From Streptomyces erythrochromogenes (GTDB taxonomy: Bacteria > Actinomycetota > Actinomycetes > Streptomycetales > Streptomycetaceae), in NCBI RefSeq assembly GCF_036170895.1, contig NZ_CP108036.1:5511501-5575500 (forward strand): DNA of 64,000 nucleotides, read 5' to 3'. Position 1 is the first letter of the stretch. Each line of letters starts with the position of its first letter. The translations under genes and the position numbers were made by a program. The notes under the pieces were generated by a model. That model was not told the DNA's origin, made no database searches, and saw nothing but the letters and a program-made list of their open reading frames with translations. This document shows positions 28,591 to 39,525 of this stretch, piece after piece.

Positions 28591-29667
28591 TCAGTGCTCG
28601 CTGTCGAGGTGGGCCATCTGCGCCGCCGGATACCGGTCGCCCGACGCCGCACCGGCGGGCACGGCCTCCTCGATGGCCGCCAGGTCCGCCGGGCTGAGGG
28701 TTATATCCATGGCACCCAGTGCCTCGGTGAGACGGTCCCGGCGCCGGGCGCCCACCAGCGGCACGATGTCGTCGCCGCGCGAGAGCACCCAGGCGATGGC
28801 GGTCTGGGCGACGCTCACGCCCTTGTCGTCGGCGACCTTGCGCAGGGCGTCGACGAGGTCCAGGTTCCGGTCGAGGTTCTCGCCCTGGAAGCGGGGGCTC
28901 ATCCCGCGGAAGTCGCCCGGGGCCAGGGCGCGGTCGCGGGTGAAGTGGCCGCTGATCAGGCCGCGGGACAGCACCCCGTACGCCGTGACGCCGATGCCGA
29001 GCTCGCGCGCGGTGGGCAGGATCTCCTCCTCGATGCCGCGGGAGATCAGCGAGTACTCGATCTGGAGGTCGGAGATCGGAGCCACTGCGGCGGCCCGGCG
29101 CAAGGTGTCGGCGCCGACCTCGGAGAGGCCGATGTGGCGCACGTGCCCGGCCTGGACCGCTTCGGCGATGGCTCCGACGGTCTCCTCGATAGGCACGTCC
29201 GGGTCCACGCGGGCGATCCGGTAGACGTCGATGTGGTCCCGGCCGAGCCGCTGGAGGGAGTAGGCGAGGAAGTTCCTGACGGCCTCGGGACGGCCGTCGT
29301 AGCCGGTGAAGCCGCCCTCGACCGTGCGCAGCGCGCCGAACTTGACGCTGGTCAGCGCCCGGTCGCGGACCGCTGCGGGTGCCGTGTGCAGGGCTTCGTG
29401 GATCAGCAGCTCGTTGTGGCCCATGCCGTAGAAGTCGCCGGTGTCGAGCAGAGCGTTCGCGCCTTCGGGGACGGCGTCCAGGTACGCGTGGATGGTCGCG
29501 ACGGATTCGGCGCGGTCGGCTTCCCCGTAGAGGGCGGACATCCCCATGCAGCCCAGCCCGAGCGGGAAGACGGAGGGACCGGTGGTGCCGAGGCGCCGGG
29601 AGGTGGCGGCGGTGGTGCCGGTAGTCGTGCCGGTGGTGGTCGTGGAGATGTTCTCGTTCTTCGTCAT
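28591..29667 (-). CDS. Aldo/keto reductase
   Basis: 358-residue NADPH-dependent AKR, TIM barrel. It has GLGCMGMSALYG near residue 40, catalytic Asp/Tyr in LLDTGDFYGMG, Lys in TSVKFGAL, the His-containing strand RDHIDVYRIAR, and the C-terminal NADP site PLVGARRRDRLTEALGAM. The N-terminus carries an odd Thr/Gly tract (STTTTGTTTGTTAATS). ATG 29667 has CATTCT six bases upstream (29679-29674) and no ribosome binding site. Confidence 0.88.
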   Translation of the reverse strand: MTKNENISTTTTGTTTGTTAATSRRLGTTGPSVFPLGLGCMGMSALYGEADRAESVATIHAYLDAVPEGANALLDTGDFYGMGHNELLIHEALHTAPAAVRDRALTSVKFGALRTVEGGFTGYDGRPEAVRNFLAYSLQRLGRDHIDVYRIARVDPDVPIEETVGAIAEAVQAGHVRHIGLSEVGADTLRRAAAVAPISDLQIEYSLISRGIEEEILPTARELGIGVTAYGVLSRGLISGHFTRDRALAPGDFRGMSPRFQGENLDRNLDLVDALRKVADDKGVSVAQTAIAWVLSRGDDIVPLVGARRRDRLTEALGAMDITLSPADLAAIEEAVPAGAASGDRYPAAQMAHLDSEH

Positions 29668-29682
29668 GGAACGAGAATGACA

Positions 29683-29718
29683 TGACGGGTGACAGATTTC
29701 AATATCTGTCACCCGTCA
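29683..29718. promoter_or_regulatory. 15-bp palindromic operator/terminator upstream of the aldo-keto reductase
   Basis: TGACGGGTGACAGAT (29683-29697) and ATCTGTCACCCGTCA (29704-29718) are perfect inverted copies around a six-base centre. On the minus strand TTGAAA (29702-29697) and CATTCT (29679-29674) form a 17-base-spaced promoter running through it. A repressor bound here would block the reductase. It also lies right after the DoxX gene and may terminate it. Confidence 0.7.
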
Positions 29719-29721
29719 GTG

Positions 29722-30078
29722 TCAGGCGAGGATGCGCAGGACCAGTGCCGCCGCCGCGACCAGCGCGAGGACGGCCGCCGGTGCGAGCTCGTAGTCCTTG
29801 ACCCGGAGGTGGCTGATGACGGCGCCGATGAAGTAGAGGGTCACGCCGGCCGCGGCGGCCACGCCGAGCGGAGTGACCCACAGGCCGGCGACCAGGCCCA
29901 TCGCGCCGGCCGCCTTGAGGGTGGCCAGCCGTGGCAGCCAGGAGTCGGGGACCTGGACCTTCTGCATGCTCGCGACGATCTGGTCGTTGCGCTGCAGGGT
30001 GAAGGCGGCGGAGGCGGTCAGGACGAGGGCGAGCAGGCCGCCGACGACGGCGTAGGCTATGAACGTGGCAAGCTCCAA
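29722..30078 (-). CDS. DoxX-like membrane protein
   Basis: 118 residues, four membrane helices, matching the small DoxX-like/YphA family (TLKAAGAMGLVAGLWVTPLGVAAAAGVTLYFIGAVISHLR). TTG 30078 gives MELATF; no clear ribosome binding site, so the start is uncertain by a few codons. Divergent from the MarR gene with about 80 AT-rich bases between, a frequent regulator-target pairing. Confidence 0.75.
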   Translation of the reverse strand: MELATFIAYAVVGGLLALVLTASAAFTLQRNDQIVASMQKVQVPDSWLPRLATLKAAGAMGLVAGLWVTPLGVAAAAGVTLYFIGAVISHLRVKDYELAPAAVLALVAAAALVLRILA

Positions 30079-30157
30079 CGATTGGCAATGTCAGATCATT
30101 GAATAGCATCAACGATATGTCGATTGCAATCATTTCTCAGGCGCTACGATGTGGACC
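30079..30157. promoter_or_regulatory. DoxX-MarR divergent operator region
   Basis: AT-rich 79-base gap with CAATG-N6-CATTG (30086-30101), the palindrome ATTGCAAT (30123-30130), and direct repeats CAACGAT at 30076-30082 and 30110-30116. TACGAT (30145-30150) is the probable -10 of the MarR gene, with TTGCAA (30124-30129) as a possible -35. Confidence 0.5.
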
Positions 30158-30613
30158 ATGACGGCAGACCAGGGCGGATCGCACCCCCCGCAGCGACTGG
30201 GCCTGCTGCTGGCCTGGCACGGCGCGGTCACCCAGACCCGCATGAAGCACGCCCTGGGCGCGGCCGGGCTCACCCCCCGGCACGCGATGACACTGATGCA
30301 CCTGGAAGGCGGCCCCATCAGCCAGCGGGCTCTCGCCGACCGGCTGGAGGTCGACCCGAGCGTGCTCGTCGGGGTCCTGAACGACCTGGAGGGCGAAGGC
30401 CTCGCCGAGCGCCGCCGCGACCCCGCCGACCGCCGCCGGCACAACGTGGGCATCACTCCCGCCGGGCAGACCGCCCTGGCGAAGACGAACGCCGCCCTCG
30501 ACGAGGTCGAGGACGGCATGTTCGCGGGCCTGTCGGCCCTGGAGCGCGACCACCTGCGCGCCCTCCTCGACCGGGTCAACACCTCGGCCGACGACTTCGA
30601 CTGCGGCGAGTAG
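30158..30613 (+). CDS. MarR family regulator
   Basis: 151-residue winged-helix regulator. DNA-binding region ISQRALADRLEVDPSVLVGVLNDLEGEGLAERRRDPADRRRHNVGITPAG with the wing DPxDRR typical of MarR. ATG 30158 is seven bases after TACGAT; the upstream ATG at 30149 overlaps that element. Likely autoregulates and controls the divergent DoxX gene. Ligand unknown. Confidence 0.87.
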   Translation: MTADQGGSHPPQRLGLLLAWHGAVTQTRMKHALGAAGLTPRHAMTLMHLEGGPISQRALADRLEVDPSVLVGVLNDLEGEGLAERRRDPADRRRHNVGITPAGQTALAKTNAALDEVEDGMFAGLSALERDHLRALLDRVNTSADDFDCGE

Positions 30614-30632
30614 GGGCCCGCCCGGGCGAGCC

Positions 30633-30674
30633 CGGCAGCCCGCCGCGACGCCGCTCGGCAGCCCGCCGCGACGC
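30633..30674. repeat. Direct repeat, 19 bp, period 23
   Basis: CGGCAGCCCGCCGCGACGC occurs at 30633-30651 and 30656-30674, between the MarR gene and the convergent MFS gene. Probably slippage-derived. Confidence 0.7.
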
Positions 30675-30677
30675 GCT

Positions 30678-32126
30678 CTAGGTGCGCGGGGACCCCACGG
30701 CCGCCGCAGGCCCGCTGCTCTCCTCCAGGGTGCGGGCCGTGCGTTCCGCCGTCCCGCGGGCCCAGCTGCCGCTCGTCGCCGCGCCCACGACCAGCACGAG
30801 CAGCCCGCACAGCGTGATGATCCACCAGGCAGGCTGGGCCGCCCCGGAGAAGTCGGCGCCGCTCGCCAGCCCCGCTGCCAGGACCGAGCCGATGACCGCC
30901 ACGCCCAGCGTGCCGCCCGTCTGCCGGCTGGTGGAGGCGATGGCGGCCGCGACACCCGCCTGGGAGCGCGGCATCCCGGACACCGCCGTATTGGTGATCG
31001 GCGCGTTCACCATGCCGAAGCCGAGCCCGAACAGCACGTACCCGGTGAAGAGGAGCGGGTTGGACGTCTCCGCCTCGAACAGGGCGAACAGCAGGCCGCT
31101 CGCCGCCATCGCCACCCCCGCGATCAGCAGGCAGATCCGCGGCCCCCGGCTGCCCACCAGCCGCCCCGCCAGCGGCGCGAACAGCACGGTCAGCCCGGCC
31201 ATCGGCAGCATGTACAGCCCGGCGTGCAGGGCGCTGAGCCCCCGTACGTCCTGGAGGTAGAGGGTGTTCAGGAAGAGGAAGCCGGCCAGCCCGGCGAAGG
31301 CGCTGATGGCGATGATCGTCGAGCCGCTGAACGGCGCGCTCCGGAAGAACCGGAGGTCGATCAGCGGCTCCGCGCACCTGGGCTCGTGCACCAGCAGTCC
31401 GACGAAGGAGGCGACGGCCACCACCGCGCAGCCCATGATCAGCGGTGAGCGCCAGCCGGCGGCGGGCGCCTCGATGATCCCGTACGTCAGGCTGCCGAGC
31501 AGCGCGATGACCAGCACCTGACCCAGCGGGTCCGGGCGGCGCGGACGGGCCGCCCGGGACTCGGGGACGTGGCGCAGGGTCAGCACGAGCGCCGCCAGGC
31601 CGATCGGCAGGTTGATCAGGAAGATCGAGCGCCAGCCCACGGTGTCCACCAGCACCCCGCCGATCAGGGGGCCCGCCGCCATGGAGATGCCCCCCACCGC
31701 GCCCCACACGCCGATGGCCCGGGCCCGCTCGGCCGGATCGGTGAAGGTGTTGGTGATGATCGACATGGCGACCGGGTTGAGCATCGCGCCGCCGACCGCC
31801 TGCACCATCCGGAAGACGATGAGCCAGCCGAGGCTCGGAGCGAGCGAACACAGCAGCGAACCGAGGCCGAAGGCCAGCAGACCGGCGACGAACACCTTGC
31901 GGCGGCCGATCCGGTCGGCCGTGGAGCCCGCGAGCATCAGCAGCGAGGCCAGGACGAGCGTGTACGCGTCGATGGTCCACTGGAGCCCCGCGACCGAGGC
32001 GTCGAGCTCGCGGCGCATCGACGGGAGCGCGACGTTGAGCACGGTGTTGTCGAGGCTGACGATGAGCAGGCTCATGCAGCAGATCGACAGGACGATCATG
32101 CGCTGCCGGTGACTCGGCTCGATCAT
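30678..32126 (-). CDS. DHA2 family MFS efflux transporter (EmrB/QacA type)
   Basis: 482 residues with fourteen predicted membrane helices. Family motifs include LDNTVLNVALPSMRREL (motif D1), STADRIGRRKVF (motif A) and the antiporter motif C-like GGAMLNPVAMS/GPLIGGVLVD. Such pumps export drugs or secondary metabolites by proton antiport. ATG 32126 is six bases after TAGCAT (32138-32133), so probably leaderless. The nearest regulator is the convergent MarR gene. Confidence 0.88.
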   Translation of the reverse strand: MIEPSHRQRMIVLSICCMSLLIVSLDNTVLNVALPSMRRELDASVAGLQWTIDAYTLVLASLLMLAGSTADRIGRRKVFVAGLLAFGLGSLLCSLAPSLGWLIVFRMVQAVGGAMLNPVAMSIITNTFTDPAERARAIGVWGAVGGISMAAGPLIGGVLVDTVGWRSIFLINLPIGLAALVLTLRHVPESRAARPRRPDPLGQVLVIALLGSLTYGIIEAPAAGWRSPLIMGCAVVAVASFVGLLVHEPRCAEPLIDLRFFRSAPFSGSTIIAISAFAGLAGFLFLNTLYLQDVRGLSALHAGLYMLPMAGLTVLFAPLAGRLVGSRGPRICLLIAGVAMAASGLLFALFEAETSNPLLFTGYVLFGLGFGMVNAPITNTAVSGMPRSQAGVAAAIASTSRQTGGTLGVAVIGSVLAAGLASGADFSGAAQPAWWIITLCGLLVLVVGAATSGSWARGTAERTARTLEESSGPAAAVGSPRT

Positions 32127-32177
32127 GCGCCGATGCTACGTCCGCACGACCCCCTCGGCATGCGGGACAATGGGCGG

Positions 32178-33320
32178 ATGACCACGCTCCCCCCGCCTCT
32201 CGCGATCGGCCCGCACACCGTGCAGCCCCCCGTGGTGCTCGCGCCCATGGCCGGCATCACCAATGCCCCGTTCCGTACCCTCTGCCGGGAGTTCTCGGGC
32301 GGCAAGGGGCTGTTCGTGAGCGAGATGATCACGACCCGCGCCCTGGTCGAGCGCAACGAGAAGACCATGCAGCTGATCCACTTCGACGAGACCGAGAAGC
32401 CCCGGTCGATTCAGCTGTACGGGGTCGACCCGGCGACGGTGGGCAAGGCGGTCCGCATGATCGTCGAAGAGGACCGCGCCGACCACATCGACCTCAACTT
32501 CGGCTGCCCGGTCCCCAAGGTCACCCGCAAGGGTGGCGGCTCGGCGCTGCCGTACAAGCGCAACCTGCTGCGCGCGATCCTGCGCGAGGCCGTCGCCGGA
32601 GCCGGCGACCTGCCGGTGACCATGAAGATGCGCAAGGGCATCGACGACGACCACCTCACCTACCTCGACGCCGGCCGCATCGCCGTCGAGGAGGGGGTCA
32701 CCGCCATCGCCCTGCACGGGCGGACCACCGCACAGCACTACGGCGGCACCGCCGACTGGGACGCCATCGCGCGGCTCAAGGAGCACGTGCCGGAGATACC
32801 GGTACTCGGCAACGGCGACATCTGGTGCGCCGAGGACGCGCTGCGCATGGTCCGAGAGACCGGCTGCGACGGCGTGGTCGTGGGCCGCGGCTGCCTGGGT
32901 CGGCCGTGGCTGTTCAACGACCTGGTGGCGGCCTTCGAGGGGCGTCCTGAGGACTTCCACAAGCCCACGCTGCGCGAGGTCGCGCGGACCATGCACCGGC
33001 ACGCCCAGCTGCTGGGGGAGTGGATCGGCGACGAGACGCGCGGCGTGATCGACTTCCGTAAGCACGTCGCCTGGTACCTGAAGGGCTTCTCGGTCGGTTC
33101 CGAGATGCGGAAGAAGCTCGCGGTGACCTCTTCGCTGGCCGAGTTGGACGCTCATCTGAGCGAGCTCGATCTGGATCAAGCATGGCCGGAGAGCGCCGAC
33201 GGCCCGCGCGGCCGGACGTCCGGAAACAACCGAGTTGTCCTGCCGGACGGCTGGCTGAAGGACCCGTACGACTGCGCGGGTGTGAGCGAGGACGCGGAAC
33301 TGGACACCTCCGGAGGCTGA
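32178..33320 (+). CDS. dusB: tRNA-dihydrouridine synthase DusB
   Basis: 380-residue flavoenzyme that reduces uridine to dihydrouridine in tRNA. FMN barrel with VVLAPMAGITNAPFR, NFGCPVPKVTRKGGGSAL (catalytic Cys about residue 110), TMKMRKGID, ALHGRTTAQHYGG, GNGDIW and VVGRGCLGRPW. A C-terminal extension of about 40 residues (DGWLKDPYDCAG) is typical of actinobacteria. GACAAT six bases before ATG, no ribosome binding site. Confidence 0.94.
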   Translation: MTTLPPPLAIGPHTVQPPVVLAPMAGITNAPFRTLCREFSGGKGLFVSEMITTRALVERNEKTMQLIHFDETEKPRSIQLYGVDPATVGKAVRMIVEEDRADHIDLNFGCPVPKVTRKGGGSALPYKRNLLRAILREAVAGAGDLPVTMKMRKGIDDDHLTYLDAGRIAVEEGVTAIALHGRTTAQHYGGTADWDAIARLKEHVPEIPVLGNGDIWCAEDALRMVRETGCDGVVVGRGCLGRPWLFNDLVAAFEGRPEDFHKPTLREVARTMHRHAQLLGEWIGDETRGVIDFRKHVAWYLKGFSVGSEMRKKLAVTSSLAELDAHLSELDLDQAWPESADGPRGRTSGNNRVVLPDGWLKDPYDCAGVSEDAELDTSGG

Positions 33321-33406
33321 CAAATCGCCCTCCGTGGTGCGTGATATACGCCACGCATGGGAGAGGTTTCGCTCAGATGAGCAGCTAAGTCACGGGTAAG
33401 ACTTTC

Positions 33407-33433
33407 AAAGGGTGGCACTGGGTGCCACCCTTT
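33407..33433. terminator. Terminator hairpin after dusB
   Basis: AAAGGGTGGCAC / GTGCCACCCTTT, 12 bp perfect with a three-base loop. The arm ends in TTT, giving a short U-tract. Confidence 0.8.
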
Positions 33434-33435
33434 GT

Positions 33436-33454
33436 GCGTTCAAGACTTGAACGC
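33436..33454. promoter_or_regulatory. Perfect palindrome GCGTTCAAG-A-CTTGAACGC
   Basis: Nine-bp arms around one central base, too tight for an RNA hairpin loop, so more likely a protein-binding site. It lies about 230 bases upstream of ppdK. Confidence 0.5.
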
Positions 33455-33684
33455 AAATGTATCGATGATCGCTCATCCGAGCGTAAACAAGCCTCAGGAG
33501 TCCCCTCACCCTTCGGGATCTGAACGCTGTGGGTGCGTTCTGGTTACCCCTGAGTTACTTTCGATCTGCTGGCGCACGGGTGGTTACAGCCGTATGACGG
33601 CCAAGTGGACGTACCCAGAAGCCTTCGATCTGGGTATGTTCCTGGCCGTCAGGGCAGCCACCGAGCCTCGAGGAGTCGAGACCC

Positions 33685-36393
<2,709 letters not shown>

Positions 36394-36423
36394 CCCCGCC
36401 GGCCCCACAGGGGCCCCATAGAC

Positions 36424-36479
36424 CGCGCCTGTCCCCGGGTTCCCTGACTGCCCGGGGGCGGGCGCGCCTCAATTTTTTT
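36424..36479 (+). terminator. Intrinsic terminator of ppdK with seven T
   Basis: Arms 36424-36439 and 36451-36466 pair over 16 bases with two G-U pairs in RNA, followed by CCTCAATTTTTTT. A clear Rho-independent terminator 30 bases after the stop. Confidence 0.9.
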
Positions 36480-36780
36480 GTTCAACAAGTCTTTACGCCA
36501 GCAGGCGGTGGACGGATCCCCACCCGTCCACCGCCGCTGTCATTCTGCCGGGCACGTCGGCGCTTCCCAGTGCGACCGACCGCCAGGCCCCGCAAAGCCC
36601 CCCACGGCCTTCGCGGAGCGTTTCGGTCGCACCGGAGTGTGCCCGGCGGAGTACAGGATTTCGGTTGTCACGCCCCTGCCGAAAGGGGTTTCAACTGTGG
36701 CCGAAAGGGCGTGGTGACCACGTGTGACTGCGTGCATACTCATGGGGCGGGGGGATTGCGGTTGCACAGGTGGGGGTTCG
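36480..36780 (+). other. Intergenic region with a second hairpin
   Basis: About 300 bases between ppdK and the winged-helix gene. Contains GGCGGTGGACGG (36504-36515) paired with CCGTCCACCGCC (36524-36535), a 12-bp stem. The following 200 bases are less GC-rich and presumably hold the promoter of the next gene. No coding bias seen. Confidence 0.55.
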
Positions 36781-37779
36781 GTGCTGCGTATCCATTTCAC
36801 TGGAGTGGACCTGGCACGCGTACGGATGGCAGGGCGTCCCGATGCGTTGTGGGAAACGATTCTCAGCTTTCACCGCTTAAGAGACCGGCGCGATGCCCGG
36901 TTGTTCGGTGAATGGCGTACGGAAACCCGGAGCAGGTTGAATAGTGAAACACGCACGCTCGGTATGCTCATACCGAGTCGCGGTTATTTCCCCGATTTCT
37001 TGACCCCTGTGGAGGGGCAGTACGGGTGGGACGTGGGCCTCGACGCGCTGCGCGGGATCCGTCCCGAGCGCATGCGCCGTGAGCTCCAGCTGCTGGGTGC
37101 CGGAGCGCCCGTGACACCGCGGCTGCGGGACTTCATGGAGGGCGGCACCAAGCAGCTCCCGAGGCTGATGGGCGAGCTGCGCGCGTACCACCGGGCCGCC
37201 GTGGAGCCGTACTGGACCCACATACAGGCCCAGATAGAAGCCGAACGGGCGGCACGCGGCCGCGCGTTGCTCGACGGCGGCGCCGACGAGCTGTTGGCCT
37301 CGCTGCCGCCCATGCTGCGCTGGCGGGCCCCGGTGCTGGAGTGCGACTATCCAGTGGACCGCGACGTACGGCTGCGGGGGCGCGGGCTGCTGCTCCAGCC
37401 GTCCTTCTTCTGCCGGCGCACCGCGGTGACCCTCCACGACCCGGAGCTGCCGCCGGTGCTGGTCTACCCGGCCGCCGCGCAGCTGGCCTCCGCCCCGGGC
37501 AGCGGCGAGGCCACCCGGCCCGCGGAGGAGCAGCGCCAGCGCACGCTGGGCAAGCTGGTCGGGCACACCCGCTCGGTCGTGCTGCGGGCCATAGGGGACG
37601 GTGCGACCACCAGCGAGCTGGCCCGCCGGGCCGGGGTCTCGCTGGCCTCCGCCAGCCAGCACGCCTGCGTGATGCGCGAGGCGGGCCTGGTCACCACCCT
37701 GCGCCGCGGCAACGCGGTCCTGCACACCGTGACCCCGCTGGGAGCCGCGCTCCTCAAGGGCGGGGCCGTGGCCTCGTGA
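36781..37779 (+). CDS. Winged-helix (ArsR-like) transcriptional regulator
   Basis: 332 residues. The N-terminal 220 residues (LRIHFTGVDLARVRMAGRPDALWE...) match the DUF5937 region found in many actinobacterial regulators. The C-terminal ArsR/HTH_20 domain (about 255-325) has VVLRAIGDGATTSELARRAGVSLASASQHACVMREAGLVTTLRRGNAVLHTVTPLG. GTG 36781 follows GGTGGGGG. Such proteins are numerous in Streptomyces; the target is unknown. Confidence 0.82.
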   Translation: MLRIHFTGVDLARVRMAGRPDALWETILSFHRLRDRRDARLFGEWRTETRSRLNSETRTLGMLIPSRGYFPDFLTPVEGQYGWDVGLDALRGIRPERMRRELQLLGAGAPVTPRLRDFMEGGTKQLPRLMGELRAYHRAAVEPYWTHIQAQIEAERAARGRALLDGGADELLASLPPMLRWRAPVLECDYPVDRDVRLRGRGLLLQPSFFCRRTAVTLHDPELPPVLVYPAAAQLASAPGSGEATRPAEEQRQRTLGKLVGHTRSVVLRAIGDGATTSELARRAGVSLASASQHACVMREAGLVTTLRRGNAVLHTVTPLGAALLKGGAVAS

Positions 37780-37784
37780 ACGCC

Positions 37785-37821
37785 GCCGCACCCCGACGGG
37801 TTCGACCCGTCGGGGTGCGGC
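37785..37821. terminator. Bidirectional terminator, 17-bp stem
   Basis: GCCGCACCCCGACGGGT / ACCCGTCGGGGTGCGGC with a three-base loop, six bases after the regulator stop and between convergent genes. Confidence 0.88.
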
Positions 37822-37848
37822 CGGTCGTGCGGGCGCGGCGCTTCCTCC

Positions 37849-37920
37849 CGGGGCTCCGCGCCGGACCCCGGCCCCCGCGCCTCGAACTCCCCCAGCTACC
37901 GCTGGGAGGTGCCCCTGGCG
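37849..37920. repeat. GC-rich dispersed repeat, copy C
   Basis: Carries ctccgcgccggaccccggc, then CGCGCCTCGAACTCCCCCAG, then a run ending gaggtgcccctgg. Same orientation as the right half of copy A (3752-3864); intergenic, next to the PhoX stop codon. Confidence 0.7.
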
Positions 37921-37923
37921 GGG

Positions 37924-39084
37924 CTAGACCCGGAACGGGCCCGTCACCTCGTAGGTGATGCCGCCGGATGAGCTGCCGCTCGTACCCCGCTGGCTGGAGA
38001 AGTAGAGCCGGTTGCCGGCGGGCGAGAAGGCCGGGCCGGTGATCTCCGAGGAGGACTGTCCGGTGATCCGCAGGAAGGGCGCCACCACGTCGTCCGGGGT
38101 GATCACGCAGATCTCCATGTTGCCGCCGTCCTCGGCGACGTACAGGTCGCCGTACGAGGAGCCGGTGACGTTGTCGACGCCCGTCAGCGGGGCCGCGCCG
38201 CCGGGCACGAGCGAGTCGTCGTAGGCCAGCTCGTACGTGTTGTTCGTGAGGTTGAGCTGCCAGACCCGGTTGTCGCCCTTGGTGGTGAACCAGACGGTGT
38301 CGTTGGCGTAGTGGCAGCCCTCGCCGCCGTTGAACTTCTTGGAGCCGGAGACCTGGCTGCGGGTCGCCGTCGGGGAGCCGTCCGGGTCCGGGACGTTCTG
38401 CCAGGTGAAGGAGCCGGAGGTGGCCGTTCCGGCCTTGAGGACCTGGAGGGTGCCGGAGGAGAGGTTGCCCCAGGTGGTGGGGATGAAGCGGTAGAAGCAG
38501 CCGCTCGTCTCGTCCTCCGTCAGGTAGATCACCTGCCGGACCGGGTCCGCCGCGGCCGCCTCGTGCTTGAAGCGGCCCATCGCCGGGCGCTGGACGGCCG
38601 CGTTCACGCCGTACGGGTCGGTCTCGTAGACGAAGCCGCGGTCGACCTCCTCGCAGGACAGCCAGGTGTTCCAGGGGGTCTTGCCGCCCGCGCAGTTCTG
38701 CCGGGTGTTCGAGAGGATCCGGTAGGCGCCGGTGACGGTGCCGGAGGAGTTGAACTTCACCGCGCTCGCGCCGCCGGAGGGGTTGATCTCCGAGTTGGAC
38801 ACGTAGATCCAGCCCGAGCCGTCGGTGTAGCAGGCGCCGCCGTCGGGGGCGCTGTGCCAGGTGTACGAGGTGCCGCTGACGGTCTGGCCCGAGCGGGCGA
38901 TCACCCGGCTGGTGAAACCGCTCGGGAGCATGATGCCGTTGGCGTCGGCGGCACCGAGCGCCCCGTAGGGTCCGGCCCCGGGCTGGGCGGGTGCCGCATA
39001 GGCCGCCCCGTGCATCAACGTGCCGCCGAAGGCGGCGGCCGACGAACCGATCACAGCGCCGCGCAGGAAGGTACGACGTTCCAC
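37924..39084 (-). CDS. PhoX-family alkaline phosphatase (Tat substrate)
   Basis: 386 residues. Twin-arginine signal peptide ERRTFLRGAVIGSSAAAFGG at the very N-terminus, then a DUF839/PhoX beta-propeller (YVSNSEINPSGGASAV, WNTWLSCEEVDRGFVYE, YLTEDETSGCFYRF, NGGEGCHY, DNVTGSSYGDLYVAEDGG). The family uses a calcium-iron cofactor to hydrolyse phosphoesters outside the cell. GTG 39084 has AGGAG five bases upstream; longer starts would bury the signal. No PHO box was found nearby, so phosphate control is not shown. Confidence 0.85.
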   Translation of the reverse strand: MERRTFLRGAVIGSSAAAFGGTLMHGAAYAAPAQPGAGPYGALGAADANGIMLPSGFTSRVIARSGQTVSGTSYTWHSAPDGGACYTDGSGWIYVSNSEINPSGGASAVKFNSSGTVTGAYRILSNTRQNCAGGKTPWNTWLSCEEVDRGFVYETDPYGVNAAVQRPAMGRFKHEAAAADPVRQVIYLTEDETSGCFYRFIPTTWGNLSSGTLQVLKAGTATSGSFTWQNVPDPDGSPTATRSQVSGSKKFNGGEGCHYANDTVWFTTKGDNRVWQLNLTNNTYELAYDDSLVPGGAAPLTGVDNVTGSSYGDLYVAEDGGNMEICVITPDDVVAPFLRITGQSSSEITGPAFSPAGNRLYFSSQRGTSGSSSGGITYEVTGPFRV

Positions 39085-39525
39085 GGTCACTCCTGTGGGA
39101 GGAAGGCCCCGCGGCCGGTCGGACGCGGGGTCGCACGCGTCGAGGAACCTAGGAGACGCCAGTTGACGTGGCGCCAAATCCTCATTACGCCCGAGCGACC
39201 GGTCGGCGTTCAATCCTTCGGCGGAGATTTCCCGGACGCCCGGGCTTTCTTTCCCGAGGGCCTTCCGGACCTCCGCGGCGTCTCCGCGGCCGGATTCCCG
39301 TGGGCCTGGTCTCCGCGTGGCCTACGGCGTTCGCACAGCGCCGCGTCCGCGAAGACTCGCGACATCTGCGCCCGCGCCGCGGCGCGCCCGGCGGATCACA
39401 CCGACCAGTTCCGGCCTGTCTCGGCCGCCGGGGTTTAGGAGGTGCCCGCACGCGGTGGCGAGAATTGGCCCATGGCGGGACCTTGTGCCCTGGGAAGGCG
39501 CCGGGCGGAGGAGGACCGTGGAGGC
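39085..39525. other. Divergent intergenic region phoX / truncated haemoglobin
   Basis: 441 bases without a supportable gene. Contains CGCCA-N7-TGGCG (39157-39173), a possible operator, and a probable -10 TAGGTT for phoX on the minus strand near 39150. The right part has no recognised element. Confidence 0.5.

Larger units (their letters stand above)
33321..33684 (+). other. Intergenic leader of ppdK
   Basis: 364 bases without a supportable gene. It contains a terminator hairpin (33407-33433), a separate perfect palindrome (33436-33454) and several weaker inverted repeats up to the ppdK GTG. A possible -10 TATGTT is at 33635-33640 but no good -35 was found. Confidence 0.6.

Noticed and set aside
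39085..39250. PHO box upstream of phoX
   Set aside because: No tandem GTTCACC-type repeats found. The PLD gene leader was also checked with the same result.
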